From: Pezizomycotina sp. ARF18
Lineage: Eukaryota > Ascomycota
Direction of reading: 5' to 3'
Length of the DNA stretch: 64,000 nucleotides
Assembly (NCBI GenBank): GCA_002224055.1
Contig: AZLU01000055.1
Coordinates: 124,001-188,000, forward strand
The notes beneath the pieces were generated by a model. The model searched no databases and had not been told where the DNA came from. It saw nothing but the letters and a program-made list of their open reading frames with translations. Numbering within the stretch: the first letter of the stretch is position 1; each line of letters opens with the position of its first letter. The translations under genes were made by a program, and so were the position numbers. This document shows, one piece after another, positions 33,413-44,926 of this stretch.

Positions 33413-34159
33413 AAGAACTATAGCGGTATTCTAAGTTATAGAGCTATATAAAAGGGAGAATAGCTGGATCCTATAATATACCGCGATTAGCTATAAAGTA
33501 CTCCGGAAAACTTAGAGAATTAAAGTTAGAATTATAGAAGAGTCTAAGTTCTACGAACTTAAAGGGAAGTATCCTTTTTAATACCTTAAGTAGACTACTA
33601 TTAGGATCTAATACTTTTTTAATATTAAAGAACGGCTAGTAGAGATAAAAATATTTCTTATAGACGGCCTAAAGCTATAAGAACCTCTTTTTTATCTAAA
33701 CCTTAATACGAGTTATATAGCGCTTAAATAAGATAAGTTTTCTATAAATTACTACTATAGATTCTTAAAAATTTAATAATTTTAAGATAAAAAAGAGGTC
33801 GAGTAGAAAAGGGGTTCTAATAGCTTAAGACGTTTGTAAGAGATATTTTTTATTTCTACTCGCTATTTCTTAATGCCGAAATTATATAGTATTTGATCGA
33901 TAGAATTAGTAGTTTTTAGATCGAAAAATTCTATTTTCTAAAGGATAAATCCCTTTAAGTTTAAAAAAATAAGATTCCTCTATAGTTTTACTTAAAATCT
34001 CTAAGTTATCTATATTGTAATACGGAATCTATAAAGTAAGCTGGGATTCTAGGTCCGGTATAGGGGGTAGCGGTATTACCTTATAATATTGCCTTCCCCC
34101 CCTAGTTTTTAATAAAAACGACCTAATCCTCTATTATTTGGTATTAGGATGCGGCGGTG

Positions 34160-34812
34160 GTTTAGTATTAGTAAGTAGGATCTCTCTGGTTTTATCTCTC
34201 TGGTTTTATCTCTGGTTTTAACGGGTTTACTAATATATTGGTTTGATGTAGGGATATGATATGGTGATGTTGGTGGGAGGACACTCATAGTATTAAGCTA
34301 TAGCATAGGGATACCGGTGTTCTGCCATAGAGAATATTAAGCCATGCCATAAAGATATTAGTAGATAGACATGGAGATGTTAGTAGATGGACATGGAGAT
34401 ATTAGCTATAGCATAGGGATACCGGTGTACTACCATGGAGATGTTGGTGGACAGATATGGAGATGTTGGTGGATGGACATGGAGATGTTGAGCTATGGCA
34501 TGGGGATACCGGTGTTCTGCCATGGAGATGTTGGTGGATAGACATGGAGATATTGTTAGCTACTAAATATAATAATAATAATATATAAATAATATAATAA
34601 ATTATATATAAAATAATTCCCAATCGATGTGAAAATACGAAATAAAATATAAAATTATACAAAAATATCTACAAATAGAATTATTTTTATATATAAAAAT
34701 GTCTTGGCGGGTTAACCCAACCCGCACCGGGCCGGGGGCGGCGGCGGCCAAATCCTGACCCGGGCCCGGCCCGGCGCCTTGACCCGGCCGGGTCGAGCAC
34801 CTGAACCCGGGT
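34160..34812 (-). repeat. Right arm of the long inverted repeat
   Basis: Inverted partner of 32745-33412, carrying the same blocks in reverse order, including the minisatellite and a GC-rich tip at about 34710-34812. Confidence 0.8.
34255..34560 (-). repeat. Minisatellite, CATGGAGATGTTG units (right arm)
   Basis: Reverse complement of the left-arm minisatellite; unit order and number differ slightly between the arms, so the arms have drifted or the units have been gained and lost. Confidence 0.88.
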
Positions 34813-34839
34813 TTCGACCTAGAACGCTAAGTAAAATCT

Positions 34840-35753
34840 TTACGATAAGCATTTAAGTAAGCGTTTAAAAGCTATCGACCGCGATTCCCGCGCGATTCTA
34901 AGGACTATTAAAATAATCTATTTATATCGGTTAACGATATAAGGTATAAAGTCGCTATAAAGCCTAATATCCGTATAGTTTAATAAGTACTATAAAATAA
35001 TATTTAATCCTATATTACAGCTTAAAAGCCCTACTTAACTATCGAAGCTTAGCTTAAACGATTAACCTTTGTAAAAGTATTATAACGATATAAAATAAAT
35101 ATTTATAATATAGTATTTAGCGATAAAAGTATTATTAAAAATAGGTATTAAACTAGGATTAAAGTTAGATATAAATCGACCGACGATAAATACGCTAGTA
35201 ATATTTATAGTATCGGTTTAAAGCTCTTAGAATATCTATTATAATATAGAGTTATATTATCTATAGGATTAAAGGCCTTTTATTAATATCGTAAGTATAC
35301 GCCCGCTAAGCGTATTAACTCTAAGGATCGACTAGAATAGAATACCGATTAATATATAAAGGAGTATTTAACGCCGTACTTTTTACTATAGTATTATAAG
35401 ATCGGTAGATCTAACGTAAGGGTATTATTTATAGAGAATAGTACGGTATTTATTAAGCGAAAAGGGTTATAACATAGCTTAATAAGAATTATATTATACG
35501 GTTTAAATAGGTTATATACTTATTTAGATTTAAATCTTATTAAAAATCTATAATATATTATTAAGGCCGTCTTTATAAGAAATTTTAGTCGCTTACTATC
35601 TACTAAATAGCCCCGTAATAAAAAGAAGCTCTAGCTAGCTATTAAAGCTAAGTAGGATACTATTATAATCGATAAGATTAATATTCTTATCGATAGCTAG
35701 TTAGATCGTATTAAGGAGTACCTGGCGCGTCGCAGCGGTTATATATACTATTA
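34840..35753 (+). pseudogene. Decayed Tc1/mariner transposase
   Basis: Read in one uninterrupted plus-strand frame, the C-terminal two thirds align by eye with the Tc1-type DDE domain: IVFSDKSII (first Asp codon at 35122; Tc1 proteins have SDES), then DQYIKEYLTPYF-like sequence from about 35347 (with a stop at the Gln), then FIENSTVF (Tc1: VEDNA), LDLNLIKN (Tc1: PDLNPIEN), then the ending DRIKEYLARRSGYIYY. There are at least ten in-frame stops, all TAA or TAG, mostly where relatives have Gln or Trp, and changes such as Glu to Lys and Asp to Asn that are explained by G-to-A or C-to-T changes. I see no frameshift over this 0.9 kb, in contrast to the host genes. This is the classic mark of RIP; the gene is dead. 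Confidence 0.85.
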
Positions 35754-35883
35754 AACTCTTAATTTTAATAGTTTATATATAGTCGAGCTTATTTTATAAT
35801 ATGGTTAGTTTATTAGTATTATTAGTAGAGATATAGCTTATATGATCTTATAGTTATTTCTTGAAAATTCGATTTGGTGTGGT

Positions 35884-35912
35884 AAAACGAACTTCATTGT
35901 CACGTGATTGTA
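35884..35912 (-). repeat. Right terminal inverted repeat of the Tc1/mariner element
   Basis: Ends TTCATTGTCACGTGATTGTA; pairs with 32352-32380. Confidence 0.92.
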
Positions 35913-36683
35913 CTAAGCTTTCCGGCGTGTATATATCTGGGAATCTATGAAAATTGCAAATGGTCAAGCCCAAAATAAACGCCGTTGCGTGAATGTCGGC
36001 TGTCAAGCGTTCCACTTGCCATTGAAGCGCTTGTTTGACCCTAATCGCGATATCTCTTCGGTCGAGAGATTATGGAAGCTTCGCGAAGGAACTCCGGAAA
36101 TAGGCTGACGTGAGCTGCAACTTGCATGGGTGATTACGAATGCCCCCTCTCGCTACTGGCTTCCTGGGTGGTCTTCAGACCCCTGATTTGTCGCTCTCAG
36201 GCGAGATATATGCGGGTGGGGTCACAAGCTGTAACGCTAGGAACTGCAATCTTCCGTCTATTGATCGCCAGGGAGGACGAACTCCCGAGATTTCCGCTTA
36301 GAGCGACAAGTCGGAGGGAGCGATAACCTTTAGAGGTGGGTTAAGGGTGCTTGAGCAACAAGTGTGATACTACACTATGAGAAATATCGAAGTGTGTGTA
36401 TTAAGCGGATATCCCAAAGCTGAATTACATCAAAGAAGACCTTTTGCTTTCCTAAAATCGCTAGAGACTTAACAATGAAACTCGAAAGTATTTACACGAA
36501 AGATTGATTACATTATTAAGGTGAGAAATAAGAATATTATTATCCTCCTGGTATGAGTTATTCCCGATTGTTTTACGTAGCCAGTTACCTGCACTGCAGA
36601 GAAGAGATCTGAAGTTCATATAATCGTTGTACGTGAATGAAAGCTTAAACGATCTTTGGAGCATGCCCGTATATCATGATCTT
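35913..36683. other. Intergenic
   Basis: Normal base composition resumes at once after the transposon end. A 66-codon plus-strand frame (36126-36326) has no motif. No supportable gene. Confidence 0.55.
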
Positions 36684-39112
36684 CTATCCTTGTTGAACCT
36701 GCACGTCGCCACCGTCAGTTTCCATCGGGAAGCTATCCATCATTATGCTGCCCCACATATCGCTGTCCTCCGAGATCAAGCCGAGCGTCGGTAGCCACTG
36801 CATCAGCCGAAAAGCTCGTCTCCGCCACCACCAGTTCCAAACGACGGCATATCGCTCGAAAACGGTATCTGTTGCTGCTGAGCCTGCGGCCTCAACCTCG
36901 AGCTCCATCCTCGCCTCTCCCTCGCCGCCTCCTCCGCCTGCCGTTCCCTTTCCTTAGCAATCTGGTGTCGTGCTTTTTCAATAAACTCAGCGGTGGCAGC
37001 TCCGTTTCCGAATTGTGATCTTCGTCGTGCGCACCGCCGCAACCCTCCTCCGCATGCTTCAAACGTATACTCGTCCCGTCATCGTTAGTGCTAGCCGCAT
37101 CTCATGCCACGTGCGCATGTTACCGAATAACCATTTCAAGAAGAAGAAGACGTCGTGGTACTCGAAGTCCGTTACTCCTTTCCTTCCGAAACATTCAGCT
37201 GCGCTGCACGGTCCAGGAGTGCGTCCATGTAAGATATCACATTCGTTCCGCAGCGTCGACGACGGTCAATGTAGGTAACGATAACTTAGACATCACCACG
37301 ACGGAGTATGTCACCGCGCCAGTCCGCGATCGTATACGCGGTCTGGTTCGGAACGTGGCGTAGCAAGTACAATCTAGCAGCGAGCAGTTCGCCTGTAAAC
37401 ATTGGCAAAGTATACTTATGTGCTGCATTCGGCGTCGCAGTCGGTTTCCCAGTTAACCGCCTGGGTCAAGTGAACCCCATCTCGTAGCAATAGCATTTTA
37501 CAGCGCGGATGGCGTAGTCTAGCGGGTCGTTCTCTTGCCGATGTCCTTCTTCAGGTTTTCCATCCTCCCGTCGAACGAGCGGAGGTTCATCTGCAGCTGG
37601 AGGTCCGAAAGTCGTGTAGCGCCTTCGTCGTCATTGTAGCCGAATGTAATGAATACGTCCTCCATATCATCTGTGCCTGACGAGGCGGTCCAGTAATAGA
37701 TCGAGCGGTGTTCCGGGTTCTTCGAATAAGGAGCGAGAACATTTATCTACGTAAGGCCTGTGGTTTTGCAGTAGGCTCGGCCGTCGAAATGCGATGGATA
37801 ATCTGATTCCATGTAGCTGATAGATGTGTGGCATGTAATTGATACACTTACGAGAACTCAGCCACCAAGTGCCCAGGAACGCCCTCCTAGCACATTGACT
37901 CAATACATGGTATCCTGCGTCTTCTCAGGATCCGCCTTCTCGCCACCCTCGAGAGCTGTCTTGGATACATGGAGTCCCATATTTTGCGCTGGTGTTCGCT
38001 GCGGTCTTCTGTCGTATCCGAGGTCATCAGCATCGCTATGGCTGCGTTCAGCAGTTGGTTCATATTCTGTATAGTGGTTTGAAATGGTAATGGTAAACTA
38101 AAACTCCGGTTAACCAACGTCCTAACTCGTCTTTTTGCCCACAGATAGCAGTGATATAGAAAGAAGACTTACATGCGATAATAAACCAATAACGCCTGCA
38201 ATAATCCGATACTCCGATCCACGCGTATGAAACTTTCTCCGCGATCGCCTTTCGGAGTATGGTCTCCAGCCGAAGTTGCAGCGGCCTATCTTGGTACGAG
38301 ACGGTAGCTAAAATAGCCAGCAATAGCAACGGCTTCTCCGCCCGTAGCTTCTCGACGCTCTGGTTCGGCCCTATCAACACGAACGGGAACCGCCGTTGAT
38401 AGTCGACGTATCTCTCCAGCATTATAATAGCTTCAGAACGAGATACAATACCACGGCCGATCACGTCTATATCCTCTGCCCCGGTGTTATTGGCAGTGGA
38501 TTCTGGCGACGTTATATTTGTGTCCTGCGACACGGACGGGGAACACTCCGACGCGGATATAGCGGGTCATAAGGGCACGTGGCGTAGATTGTATGACAGA
38601 GTTCTGACGGCTTATGGGGCTCTTGCTGCGAGGGGCGCCGCTCCGGGGAAAGGCTTCTGCACGGGACTCTGGTTAAGGTTTACGCCCGCGTTTTTCCGCA
38701 GCACGGCCGTGCTGCTGTCGTCAGTTTCGACGTTTCAGCGGTTAGCAAGCTACGAGGCCGTCGAGCTGCGTTCGACTTCGGCTACCCGAGTCTTCGATGT
38801 TTTTCTCGCCTTTACGGTGCGAGGGGCACGCTCGTCACGATGCAGGTTTTACCGTGCTTCAGACATCTGCATTAAAGTCCAGAACCATTCGTTAATCAAG
38901 AGTAAGAATATAAACATCTAGTATTAATTGGACTAAAAACTTACTTGGCACACGTGCCAGCAACATCGCTCTGAACGCATGCAATCTTCAATGCTCTGCA
39001 TAACTCGCAGGATCTGTGCTTGCCTTTTTAGGTGGCGAGTTACTGGTAGTTGGCCAGGTACAGCTGCGATGCCGGCAGAAGTGGAGCTTATGGGGGAACC
39101 ATCCCGCGCCAT
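36684..39112 (-). CDS. Zn2Cys6 transcription factor
   Basis: Fungal binuclear zinc cluster regulator. The cluster is complete across an intron: KHRSCELCRALKIACVQSD, then GTCAK, intron 38867-38944 (GTAAGT to CAG), then CLKHGKTC. The spacing is C-x2-C-x6-C-x8-C-x2-C-x6-C. The probable start is the ATG at 39112 (MARDGSPISS). The middle homology region starts near 38480: DVIGRGIVSRSEAIIMLERY, then RFPFVLIGPNQSVEKLRAEK and PLLLLAILATVSYQ, followed by VLVYHYHFKP and NQLLNAAIAMLM. Later parts are EDVFITFGYNDDEG and a C-terminal tail ending WLPTLGLISEDSDMWGSIMM and VQVQQG at 36684. The length of about 750 residues fits. The target genes are unknown; the nearest candidate on sequence context is the MFS exporter 2 kb away, transcribed divergently. 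Several frame changes, one just before the cluster (near 39022). Confidence 0.92.
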
Positions 39113-41260
39113 AGGTGATGCAGATGCCGCTGATCAGATTCGACGTCCATCGAAGAATAACTCGAACCGGAGAATCAATGTAGATGGAAGGGTGCTCGAA
39201 TAGCCCGACGCCGGGAAGGCTGGGGAGCAAGGATGCTCTGGAGAATATGTTAACATTATGGTTTATCAGGATATTGCCTTGGTATCGAATGATCAATGGA
39301 AGTGTTTGTCTTTGTAAAACTTGAGCGGATAACGAAAGACAGTTCTATAATCCCAGATGCTGATAAATGTGGCAGGTATAGGGTGGAACAAGGTAGTAAC
39401 GAATAGGTACAAGAGCAATATAGGTCTTATTTCCGTGCGCCAAACAACTGTTCCGTATTATGAGATACCAACTTTCCTTTTTATGCTGGAAAGGATGAAT
39501 TGGGCTATTCAATGAAAACTTGCATCAAGAGCTTCGTCGAACATCTCAGCTATAAATATCGAAGTTGAACTTTTAAAAGTTATTTCAATCAAATCACAGA
39601 CTTAGACGATAATAGGATAGAAACCACGGCTCCAGACAACATGGTTCCAGATCTTAAGATCTTCTGCTCTCATCAAATTAAGCGGTTCCCAGATCGAAAG
39701 CCATCGTATCTCGATGCAATCAACGCTCGTTTATGCATCCAGGCAGCTTCGTGATCTTGCGAAACATGAAAGAATAAAAACTGAAAGCAAAAACAAATCG
39801 AAATTGGCAAGGCGAAAAAAAAAAAGAGTTACTGTACTAGGCGAGGTCTTACCTTCGGATACAAAAACGTGGTAAACACGGTAACTAGGGCTAGCTACAA
39901 CTGTCGGCGATCCCTTGTCGTTTTGAAGATATCCGCCGTTGAATGTTCGCGTGTGAATACAGCGAGACTTTCAAAGGTAAGGTACGATATGATGGAAAAA
40001 CACGGAGAGTAGTAGATGTTAAGCACCGACGCGCGCGGGATCGCAGTTTAAACGAATGAATAGGTCCGTTGGGGCAAAGGGGACGGAGAATTGGGGAGGG
40101 AATGGAGGGGAACAGAACCCTCAAAATGTGGGCCTTTTTCCCATTGATATAAGACCTTGCTAAGGGCCTTCAAAGCTCATTCAGGGACACAGTTTACTCT
40201 AAACTGGAGTGATATACGAGTCCGTTGCTTTCAGACATGAGACGCAAGTATTAGGCCTGCGGATCCAGGCAACTAGGGTCGGACTCTATCGTCTTAGCTA
40301 CCGGAAGAGGTGGATTTGAGCGTTTTCGCTTCGCCGACGGTTCTTCGTCGCCCACGGAGTTAAAAGACTCTCCGAGACTATCACGTGAGTCGGAGTCGGA
40401 GATATTTTATAATGCCGTTCTCCGTCATGGATATACCTTGCTATACCTTGCATATAAAGGAACAAGTATAATAATTCCCTGTAAACTTACCAGACGAATG
40501 GTACCAAAAGGTAGCCCTTATAACAGATATCAGAGAGGAAAATAATCAGATCATCTTTCATCCCTGGGTCGGATTTGTTAATTTCCCTTTTCTGAATCCT
40601 ATATCCTATAAAAGAACCAAAAACAAGCAATAAGTACTTACACGCCGCAGTCTAAACCAGAAACGAAAATATAAAGGTTTAGGGAGGATTTTCTGCATTC
40701 ACTCGAGATCTCTGCGAGTTTGGATCGATTAGCCATGCGAGCCAGCCTAAAACTTAAGCGTAATTACATTTTTAGGATTCTTGTCCCAGAAAGTTGCTCG
40801 CCCCCTTGACCTGATCCAGCCGGGATCTAGAAGGAGAATTGGTGGATCTGGCGAATAACTTCGCAAATGTACGTGGTGCTTTCGCTGTAGTCAGCTTCTA
40901 ACCACGGAAATGAAACTCGCCAACGGCCTTTGCCTTCCTTCGTATATACGCGATTAAGGCTAGACGCGCACATTAATGAATATATATCTAGTGGAGACAT
41001 AAAGCTTATGAGAATACGGCCATTAAATGTTTATGTGCAATACTTGTAGTTACATTTGCCTTATAGGGGAACAAACAAAAGTTCAAGCGGCTTTTGTTTT
41101 TGTAGGGGACAAACAAACGAAAAGGCTACATATAAGAATACTAGTACGACCTGCAGTATTCGTTTCGAAAAAGTCAATTAGCCCACAAAATCCGTCGACG
41201 GTTTTCTTCAACGCCTAATTCCGACTATTGCCATCTACCGAGGCAGGCTAGTAAACAAGG
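39113..41260. other. Shared upstream region between the regulator and the MFS gene
   Basis: About 2.1 kb between divergent genes, so it holds both promoters. No supportable gene. The stretch 40200-40520 has a TATA-like GCATATAAAGG and a TCGGAGTCGGAG direct repeat that recall an LTR, but I could not find matched ends. Confidence 0.55.
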
Positions 41261-44253
41261 ATGCCAGAAACCATTAGGAACCAGGAGACAGGTTCCACAA
41301 CGACATCCAGCATTGTTTCACAGAAAGGAGAGAGGGAGTTGGTGTCAGCAGCTGGTTCGGAACGGATCGTGAGAATGAGCCCCAACAAGAAGCCGCGCGT
41401 GGCACGGACGTTCCTTCAAAAGATCAGCAGGACTCTCAATTGCCCAATGACGACGATGAGGAGGTGTCTTACATGTCAGGCTTGCCACTGTACCTCATCG
41501 TTTTAGGGTTGGGTCTTGCGATCCTGCTTGTTGCTCTTGTAAGTTTTTCCACGTTCTGTTGAGTCAGTGACCAGCACAATACGCGTCGTTTCAACATTTC
41601 CAATAAAACCAAAGCTAACGTTAGTATTCATATCTAATAGGACAATGCAATCCTTGCAACGGTATCTATACCTTTTTAAATGAGTTATCATGAACTCTGT
41701 CACCTTTCGGGGGCTCCAGACTGACTGCTTGCTTCTCCATGTGTAACGACAGGCTATCCCCACAATCACAGCCAGATTCAATTCTCTGGATGACGTGGGC
41801 TGGTACGGAAGTGCGTACTTAATGACGACGTAAGTGGATGTTTAAATTGCACGATATTCTAAGAGATGGGCACCACTAAACAGGGGATGCCCCTGGATTT
41901 GGGGGTTTCATGGGTGTTCTCTGGGCTCGGATGCTCCTTATCTCGATCAATCCGCTGATACTTTTCTTTTCCTTGACAGCTGCGCCTTACAACCGTTGGC
42001 AGGAAGATCTACCGCTTCTTCTCGCTAAAGGTATGTATTTTGGAACAGTTGAAGATTTTCATGTGCTTGAAAACTTGCTGTTGAAGCTATTCGGATTTCC
42101 CTATCCAGTGAATGGAAGACAAGCAACAGAAGAAATCTTATGATGTTTGGCAGGGTCTAATTAGTGCAATGTCAACTTTATTAGGGCACATTTTTACTGT
42201 TTCTAGGTCTTTTCGAGCTCGGAAGTCTCGTATGTGCGACTGCTCCTTCATCTACTGCTCTGATCATCGGTCGAGCTATCGCTGGTTCCGGTATGCATCA
42301 TCCATTAAACATCTCATAAACGGACACAGTTCTTATCCTTTCTATGCGACTCGCTTTACTATCCGATCCTGAAACTCCTTGCGAGTCTGAGAACTTACTG
42401 TAGACTCAAGGGGAAATTTGAACGTTGGATGTATCGCTAACCAGAAATTTAACCTCGGTATGTTTTAGGATCTGCCGGAATCTTCTCTGGAGCTCTCACA
42501 ATCATAGCTCATACCATTGAGGCCCATAAGCGACCGAGTACGTTCTTGTTCTTCGATATTCCCTATATCGCGGAGGCGATTACCCTTTCCGATATGAAAG
42601 AAACGCTTATGGCTTGAGACATAAATTGTTTGCTGATTCGACCTTCAACCTTGTCCTCTTTAGTATATATGGGGTGTCTGATTTCCACTTTCGCTGTTGC
42701 CGGAATTGCCGGGCCCGTCCTCGGTGGGGCCCTGACGCAGCACGTTTCTTGGCGCTGGTGTAAGTCACCTAGCTTCCTCCCATCTCAGTTACCGAACAGC
42801 ATCCGCCTCTATCGTTTATTTTTTAGCTGAAAGCCATATCAATCTATCTCACAAGGCTTCTACATCAACCTCCCCTTCGGTGCCGTAACCGTCGCGATCC
42901 TCCTCCTCTTCTTCCACCCCACCTCGCGGAAGGTAACGGCAAACACACCACTCTCCACTAAAATCCGCAACCTCGACCTCCCTTCCCTTATCTTCTTCGT
43001 CCCCGCCATCGTCTTCCTCCTCCTCGCGCTGCAATGGGTGGCACGAAGCACCCTTGGAAGTCCGGGATGATCATTGGCTTCCTCGTCGCGTCTTTCGTCA
43101 TGATCATCCTGTTCGCCGTGTGGGAGTCCTTCCAGGAGGAAGACAGAGCCAGTATACCGGGAGTCCTTTTCAAGAACCGGAGCGTGCTCTTCAGTGCACT
43201 CATGGGTTTCATGGCCATGGGCGGCATGCAGGTTTTGATATATTACAACCCGATATACTTCCAGGTCGTCAAAGGCGTCAGCCCTGCGACCAGTGGATAA
43301 AGATCTTGCCCATGATCATGGGGAGTTTGACGTTTAACATTACGGCAGGAATTCTCAGTATGTTGCCTTATCCTCTTTCATTCCTAGAGTATTTTTTGCA
43401 TGTGAAAAATAGAATATCTATATGCGCGTCATGATCCTGGACATCTGTATTAACGAAAATCTGTTGGGACTTGCTAGTTTCAAAGCTGGGCTTTTTGAAT
43501 CCCTGGATGTATGCTGGTTTCACTATACAATGCATCGGTGCCGGCCTGATGAGCACCTTTGGACCGCACACCAAACCGCCGAGTGGGCCGGGTATGTTAC
43601 CCCATTGGGGAACTTGTCATTTTCAGGGAAATAAATTCGTTGCGTTGGCTAATACACATTCTAGAAAAATGTTCCTGACGGGAGCTGGTACGGGATGGTT
43701 ATGCAAGCGGTGAGCATAATATTGGTCCTCCTTCATGGCTCAGGATATATGTCCACTTCTTAATGGATGAATAGCTTCAATTTATCCTCTAACAAACCTC
43801 GATGCTAACCTAGTAATGACTTGGACATAGCCCCTGATCGTAATTCAAAACGTTCTACCCATTCGTCTAGTCTCCGTTGGCACCGCGTTCTGCGTCTCGC
43901 TGCAGTTTCTCGGCGGCGCCATCTCCCTGACCATAGCAGAGTCAGTCTTCTCCTCCAAAATGCGGCACTTCCTCCCGATATACGCTCCCAAGATCCCGCC
44001 GCGGACGTTCTGGGCATCGGTGCCAGTAGCGTGAGGAAGCTGATCCCCACCGAAAGCGTGGATGGCGTTATCAGGGCTTACTGTAAGAGCATTGACAATA
44101 CTTTCTACGTTACAGTCGCCTATGCAGGCGCCGGATGCTTGTTAGCTTTGGCATTGCTTGGATTAGGATTCAGAAGAAGGACGAGGAGCGGGGAAGGGGA
44201 AGGCGACGCCTGCTGGTAGCGAGACTGAGAAAGACAAGGAGACCCAAGCCTAA
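41261..44253 (+). CDS. MFS multidrug/toxin exporter, 14-helix DHA type
   Basis: Proton-driven efflux pump of the plasma membrane, similar to fungal toxin and drug exporters. A hydrophilic N-terminus is followed by helix 1, [19 protein letters not shown], then a 21-base exon (41641-41661) coding DNAILAT, then [20 protein letters not shown]. Later come [44 protein letters not shown], the antiporter motif [16 protein letters not shown] with [73 protein letters not shown], and near the end [19 protein letters not shown] and [16 protein letters not shown]. The last helix is [20 protein letters not shown], with the stop at 44253. At least nine introns of 50-150 bases interrupt it. Frame changes near 41380, 43300 and 44030. 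Substrate unknown. A Zn2Cys6 regulator lies upstream on the other strand, a pairing often seen for efflux pumps. Confidence 0.92.
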
Positions 44254-44926
44254 TAAATATCTGGATTCGCTTAGATCTAATTTTTTCCTCTCTCCAGAAC
44301 AATAGCACCCTATATCATGATATCTCAAACTTCTCGTAAGTATTCTTTATCTATTCCATAACAAGTTGTTGATTCGCTTAATCCTCACTATACTAGAATG
44401 TATTATCAAAAGTTTGTTTTCGCTTCATATAATTAATGCAGTTAAGGAGACGGCATTATCCTGAGATTTCAAAGTCTGCTTAATACTAAAAACATACTTA
44501 CTTCTTGTCCGAAATGAAAATCTCTCGTTCTATTGGATCCTTGTTTTCGTACATCTCGTCGATATCTATGGTGCTATCGCAGCTAGATTATTCTCTCCTT
44601 GAGCGTTTACCGTCATATGGGAAAACGAGCCCGTAAAATAACATGAAACATGAAGAAACGCGAGGTGCCTTAGCGAAGCCATATTGCCTTTTCGTGATGC
44701 TGGATGAGGCTCCGGTTTCGGTACGCGCGGGGCAGACTCTGCATGTCAAATCTGCTGCAGATGCTCAGCCTTCCTGCAACAGCAGAAACAATAGGGTAGA
44801 ATTATTAATCATTCGTCTGTGGAAAACAAGACCTAGAAAAGGGGGAAACTTGCCATAATTTCATTGCTTCTTTCCTCAGAAACAAATACATTTTTACACG
44901 AAGGCTACGCAAATCAAACGGAATCA
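44254..44926. other. Intergenic
   Basis: A 71-codon plus-strand frame (44643-44858) has no recognisable motif. No supportable gene. Confidence 0.55.

Larger units (their letters stand above)
32741..34812. mobile_element. Long-arm inverted-repeat (foldback-like) element with GC-rich tips
   Basis: About 2.07 kb, made of two inverted arms of roughly 650 bases around a unique centre of about 740 bases (33420-34155). From outside in, each arm has a GC-rich tip built of GGGCCGG/CCCGGCC words, an AT-rich block (CCGCCAAGACATTTTTATAT in the left arm, its reverse complement at about 34695-34715), a minisatellite, and an inner block with TAAAACTAGAGAGAT units. I see no coding sequence I can assign. Family unknown; non-autonomous DNA element is the likeliest reading. 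The left tip is interrupted by the LTR-like fossil. Confidence 0.72.
32352..35912 (+). mobile_element. RIP-damaged Tc1/mariner transposon carrying nested insertions
   Basis: The ends are a 29-base inverted repeat, TACAATCACGTGAC plus AAGTTCGTTTT with one mismatch (28/29), at 32352-32380 and 35884-35912. If the outer TA pairs are the target duplication, as in Tc1/mariner, the element proper is 32354-35910. The right third encodes a decayed transposase in the plus direction (separate entry). The interior is TA-rich with CpG largely retained, which fits CpA to TpA mutation by RIP. The 3.56-kb length exceeds the 1.5-2 kb usual for such elements because a long-arm inverted-repeat element and a small LTR-like fossil are inserted in its left part; without 32616-34812 the remainder is about 1.4 kb. 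Confidence 0.85.

Noticed and set aside
40200-40520. Solo LTR with TATA-like box
   Set aside because: Promoter-like words are present but I found neither TG..CA ends nor a target duplication.
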